A DNA stretch of 64,000 nucleotides from Micromonospora nigra. Lineage in GTDB: Bacteria; Actinomycetota; Actinomycetes; Mycobacteriales; Micromonosporaceae. Positions 63,153 through 64,000 of this stretch are shown one piece after another; position 1 is the first letter of the stretch, and every line of letters starts with the position of its first letter. The notes beneath the pieces are model-generated. The model had not been told where the DNA came from, searched no databases, and worked only from the letters and a program-made list of their open reading frames with translations. The stretch is taken from positions 1,054,001 through 1,118,000 of the forward strand of contig NZ_FMHT01000003.1 of the NCBI RefSeq assembly GCF_900091585.1. The letters run 5' to 3'. The position numbers were made by a program, and so were the translations under genes.

Positions 63153-63748
63153 GCCGTCTCCTTCTGTCCGGCGGGGTCGTCGACCGGCGAGTCGGCACCG
63201 GACCCGACGCGACCGCCCTCGCGCCGCCGGCCGGTCAGTTCCAGACCGACGGCCAGCACCACACCGCAGAACAGGGCGCTGTCGGCCAGGTTGAACACCG
63301 GGAAGGTCCGGCCGTACGGCTCGAGGACGCTCACCATGTCCACCACGTGGCCGACGAACACGCCGGGGGCGCGGAAGATCCGGTCGGCCAGGTTGCCCAG
63401 CGCACCGCCGAGAACCAGGCCGAGCGAGAGCGCCCAGGGTAGTGACCGCAGGGTCCGGGCCATCCAGACGATCCAGCCGACCACCCCGAGGGTGATCAGC
63501 GGGAAGACCCACGTGTAGTCCGAGCCGAGGCCCCACGCGGCACCACTGTTACGCACCAGCGAGAACCAGACCAGGCCGCCGAGCACCCGCACCGGTTCGC
63601 GGCCCTCCAGGTTGACCAGCGCCAGGTGCTTGGTGAGCAGGTCGAGCGCCAGCAGCAGTGCCGCGATGGTGAACAGGATCGTGACGGCCCGTCCCCGGGA
63701 TCCATCCCGGGTGGCGGGCCCGGCGACGCCGGGCGGTGCTGCGCTCAT
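63149..63748 (-). CDS. lspA: Lipoprotein signal peptidase
   Basis: A 199-residue aspartic protease with four TM helices that removes signal peptides of diacylglyceryl-modified prolipoproteins, acting after Lgt (26793-27938). The catalytic Asp residues are in [20 protein letters not shown] and [40 protein letters not shown] is the conserved SxNxGAAW segment. The ATG at 63748 has GGGGAG upstream. An in-frame start at 63784 lacks one. Translationally coupled to the pseudouridine synthase gene. Confidence 0.96.
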   Translation of the reverse strand: MSAAPPGVAGPATRDGSRGRAVTILFTIAALLLALDLLTKHLALVNLEGREPVRVLGGLVWFSLVRNSGAAWGLGSDYTWVFPLITLGVVGWIVWMARTLRSLPWALSLGLVLGGALGNLADRIFRAPGVFVGHVVDMVSVLEPYGRTFPVFNLADSALFCGVVLAVGLELTGRRREGGRVGSGADSPVDDPAGQKETA

Positions 63749-63814
63749 GTGCTCCCCATCGACACTCGCGGCGGTGTGAGACACCGCCCCTTCACGGCCG
63801 CCGGGGAGCGGACC

Positions 63815-64000
63815 TCAGCGCCGCTCCTCCAGCTGCTTGCACGTCACGCAGAGGGTGGCCGACGGGAAGGCGGCGAGCCGCTCCACCGGGATGGGGTTGC
63901 CGCACCGCTCGCACCAGCCGTAACCACCCTCGTCGAGCCGCTCCAACGCGCGCTCGACCTGCGTGATCCGTTCCAGGATGTTGTTGGCGAGAGAGATCTC
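63815..64000 (-). CDS. DksA/TraR C4 zinc-finger protein (5' part beyond window edge)
   Basis: The last 61 codons are visible: a coiled-coil end (LANNILERITQVERALERLD) and the DksA/TraR zinc finger GYGWCERCGNPIPVERLAAF followed by PSATLCVTCKQLEERR. The Cys pairs are C-x2-C and C-x2-C separated by 17 residues. Such proteins bind the RNA polymerase secondary channel or act as general regulators. The start and N-terminus lie past position 64000. Confidence 0.93.
   Translation of the reverse strand, partial: EISLANNILERITQVERALERLDEGGYGWCERCGNPIPVERLAAFPSATLCVTCKQLEERR

Overview
The window is very GC-rich actinobacterial chromosome. Third codon positions are almost all G or C, GTG (and one TTG) starts are frequent, and the family content fits a Micromonospora-like member of the Micromonosporaceae: PriA-type HisA, hisI-trpE linkage, a trp-associated membrane protein, and a likely mycothiol-using background. 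No rRNA, tRNA or CRISPR array was recognised.

Layout. 1-2.0 kb: an ECF sigma factor running off the left edge, a divergent secreted three-repeat protein and a decayed dihydrofolate-reductase-like gene. 2.0-3.5 kb: four small overlapping genes of unknown function. 3.7-7.3 kb: a decay zone holding an IS630-family element (TA to TA, inserted in the stop codon of a membrane-protein gene), a shattered C-terminus of an Eco57I/PglX-like DNA methyltransferase, and an intact IS5-type element. 7.4-10.9 kb: a DUF4236 protein, a minimal GntR regulator with a repeated palindromic site, and three translationally coupled genes of unknown function. 10.9-17.2 kb: an unusual minus-strand operon with a coiled-coil/TM protein, an FtsK-like ATPase and a large membrane protein that joins a degenerate NTPase-like domain to a Venus-flytrap substrate-binding domain. 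This last gene carries a one-base frameshift in this sequence. It is the best candidate here for an undescribed system.

17.3-38 kb is mostly housekeeping: a secreted SGNH hydrolase, gltD-gltB (glutamate synthase), a GNAT acetyltransferase, an FAD monooxygenase, lgt and a Nudix hydrolase. The tryptophan block follows: trpA, trpB, trpC, the trp-associated membrane protein, trpE and hisI. HisI is read through in frame from a nucleotidyltransferase. An ABC efflux pair with a TetR regulator completes the stretch. 38-49.8 kb: an iron-box-controlled DUF2470 gene, a heterodimeric ABC exporter, a TIGR03085-type protein, an orphan class I terpene synthase, a FadD-like ligase and a divergent MocR/YczE pair.

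49.8-57.8 kb is the histidine block: hisF, then an oxidoreductase, ohr and ohrR, then hisA/priA, hisH, hisB, hisC and hisD. trpF is absent from the trp block, as expected if PriA does both isomerisations. trpD, trpG, hisG and hisE are not in the window. 57.8-64 kb: a LON-domain protein, a DUF2567 protein, a MinD/EspI-like ATPase with repeats, a one-TM protein, an RluD-type pseudouridine synthase, lspA and a DksA/TraR zinc-finger protein cut by the right edge.

Many starts lack a Shine-Dalgarno sequence and sit 6-8 nt after a TANNNT box, which suggests leaderless transcription is common in this genome.
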